Of a stretch of DNA of 64,000 bases, positions 63,691 to 64,000 are shown piece by piece; the first letter of the stretch is position 1, and every line of letters starts with the position of its first letter. Below the pieces are notes generated by a model that was not told the origin of the DNA, did no database searches, and worked only from the letters and a program-made list of their open reading frames with translations. The translations under genes and the position numbers were made by a program. Source of the DNA: Cristatella mucedo (lineage: Eukaryota > Bryozoa > Phylactolaemata > Cristatellidae); assembly GCA_009760855.2 (NCBI GenBank), contig WPIO01000019.1, positions 5,001,501 through 5,065,500 on the forward strand, in the 5' to 3' direction.

Positions 63691-64000
63691 TACACATGCT
63701 GAAGTTTGCACCGGAATCTATCCATCTTTCAATGCAAGAGCTGAACCAGTTCGCGTGCCTTGTAAAGAAGAGCATTTTTGACAATGCCCCCCCCCCCCAG
63801 AACAGCAGACGGCAGCACTGGGACTCGATAAAAGACATACTCAACGAGATAACCCTATGCGACGTCTCAACATGGGCTGTTATGGGTCCAAGATCTAGAG
63901 TATTTGGCTAACCCCAGCCTCCAAGGGAAATTCGAGAATTTGTTTTACAGTTTAATTGTACCAGCAAGGCTGATACAAGGAAAGACAGCCTTTGTGTCTC
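63691..64000. other. Window end, one unrecognised frame
   Basis: The plus frame 63696-63911 (71 codons) reads LSMQELNQFACLVKKSIFDN and further; I do not recognise it. A run of 12 C at 63787-63798 lies inside it and makes a real exon doubtful. Confidence 0.3.

Overview
The window is eukaryotic and almost certainly from a non-vertebrate metazoan. It holds three intron-rich protein-coding genes whose exons join in phase at GT..AG introns. Around and inside them lie many decayed non-LTR retrotransposons (CR1/L2-like), two tRNA-derived SINE families, several fold-back and MITE-like DNA elements, and long TC and TA microsatellites. The sequence alone does not fix the phylum.

Layout. (1) 371-5315, minus strand: a complete p68-type DEAD-box RNA helicase (DDX5/DDX17 family), 13 exons, 657 codons before the stop, with its poly(A) signal. 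A probable LTR fragment lies about 270 bp upstream of its start. (2) 6.1-17 kb: a repeat-rich intergenic block. It has a nearly full-length but broken LINE (family A, minus strand), several copies of a second LINE (family B), a 736-bp inverted-repeat structure enclosing a LINE-B fragment, and a SINE inserted in a LINE-A copy. (3) 17914-43258, plus strand: a complete eIF3L gene, 18 exons, 547 codons, with a poly(A) signal at 43287. Its introns hold SINEs, LINE tails, a 62-bp-arm hairpin, a fold-back element and TA repeats. (4) 43.3-51.5 kb: intergenic sequence with an inverted repeat around a CTAAAC-rich core and a 794-bp pogo/Tigger-like MITE. (5) 51524-59629, minus strand: the last three coding exons of a short-chain dehydrogenase/reductase closest to DHRS7B. 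Its N-terminal exons are not visible and probably lie beyond the right edge. Its 7.5-kb intron carries a 273-bp hAT-like MITE with an imperfect 8-bp target duplication. (6) 59.6-64 kb: a long TC repeat, a LINE-A 3' part that is open except for one stop, a 15-bp minisatellite and another LINE-B relic.

The host genes are unrelated housekeeping genes (RNA helicase, translation initiation, lipid or steroid-type reductase) and form no operon. The most coherent repeat signal is a short 3'-terminal hairpin shared by LINE B, a related LINE (family C) and SINE A, seen about 20 times on both strands. It fits a LINE-SINE partnership in which the SINE borrows the LINE tail. No bacterial operon, CRISPR array, rRNA or functional tRNA gene was seen.
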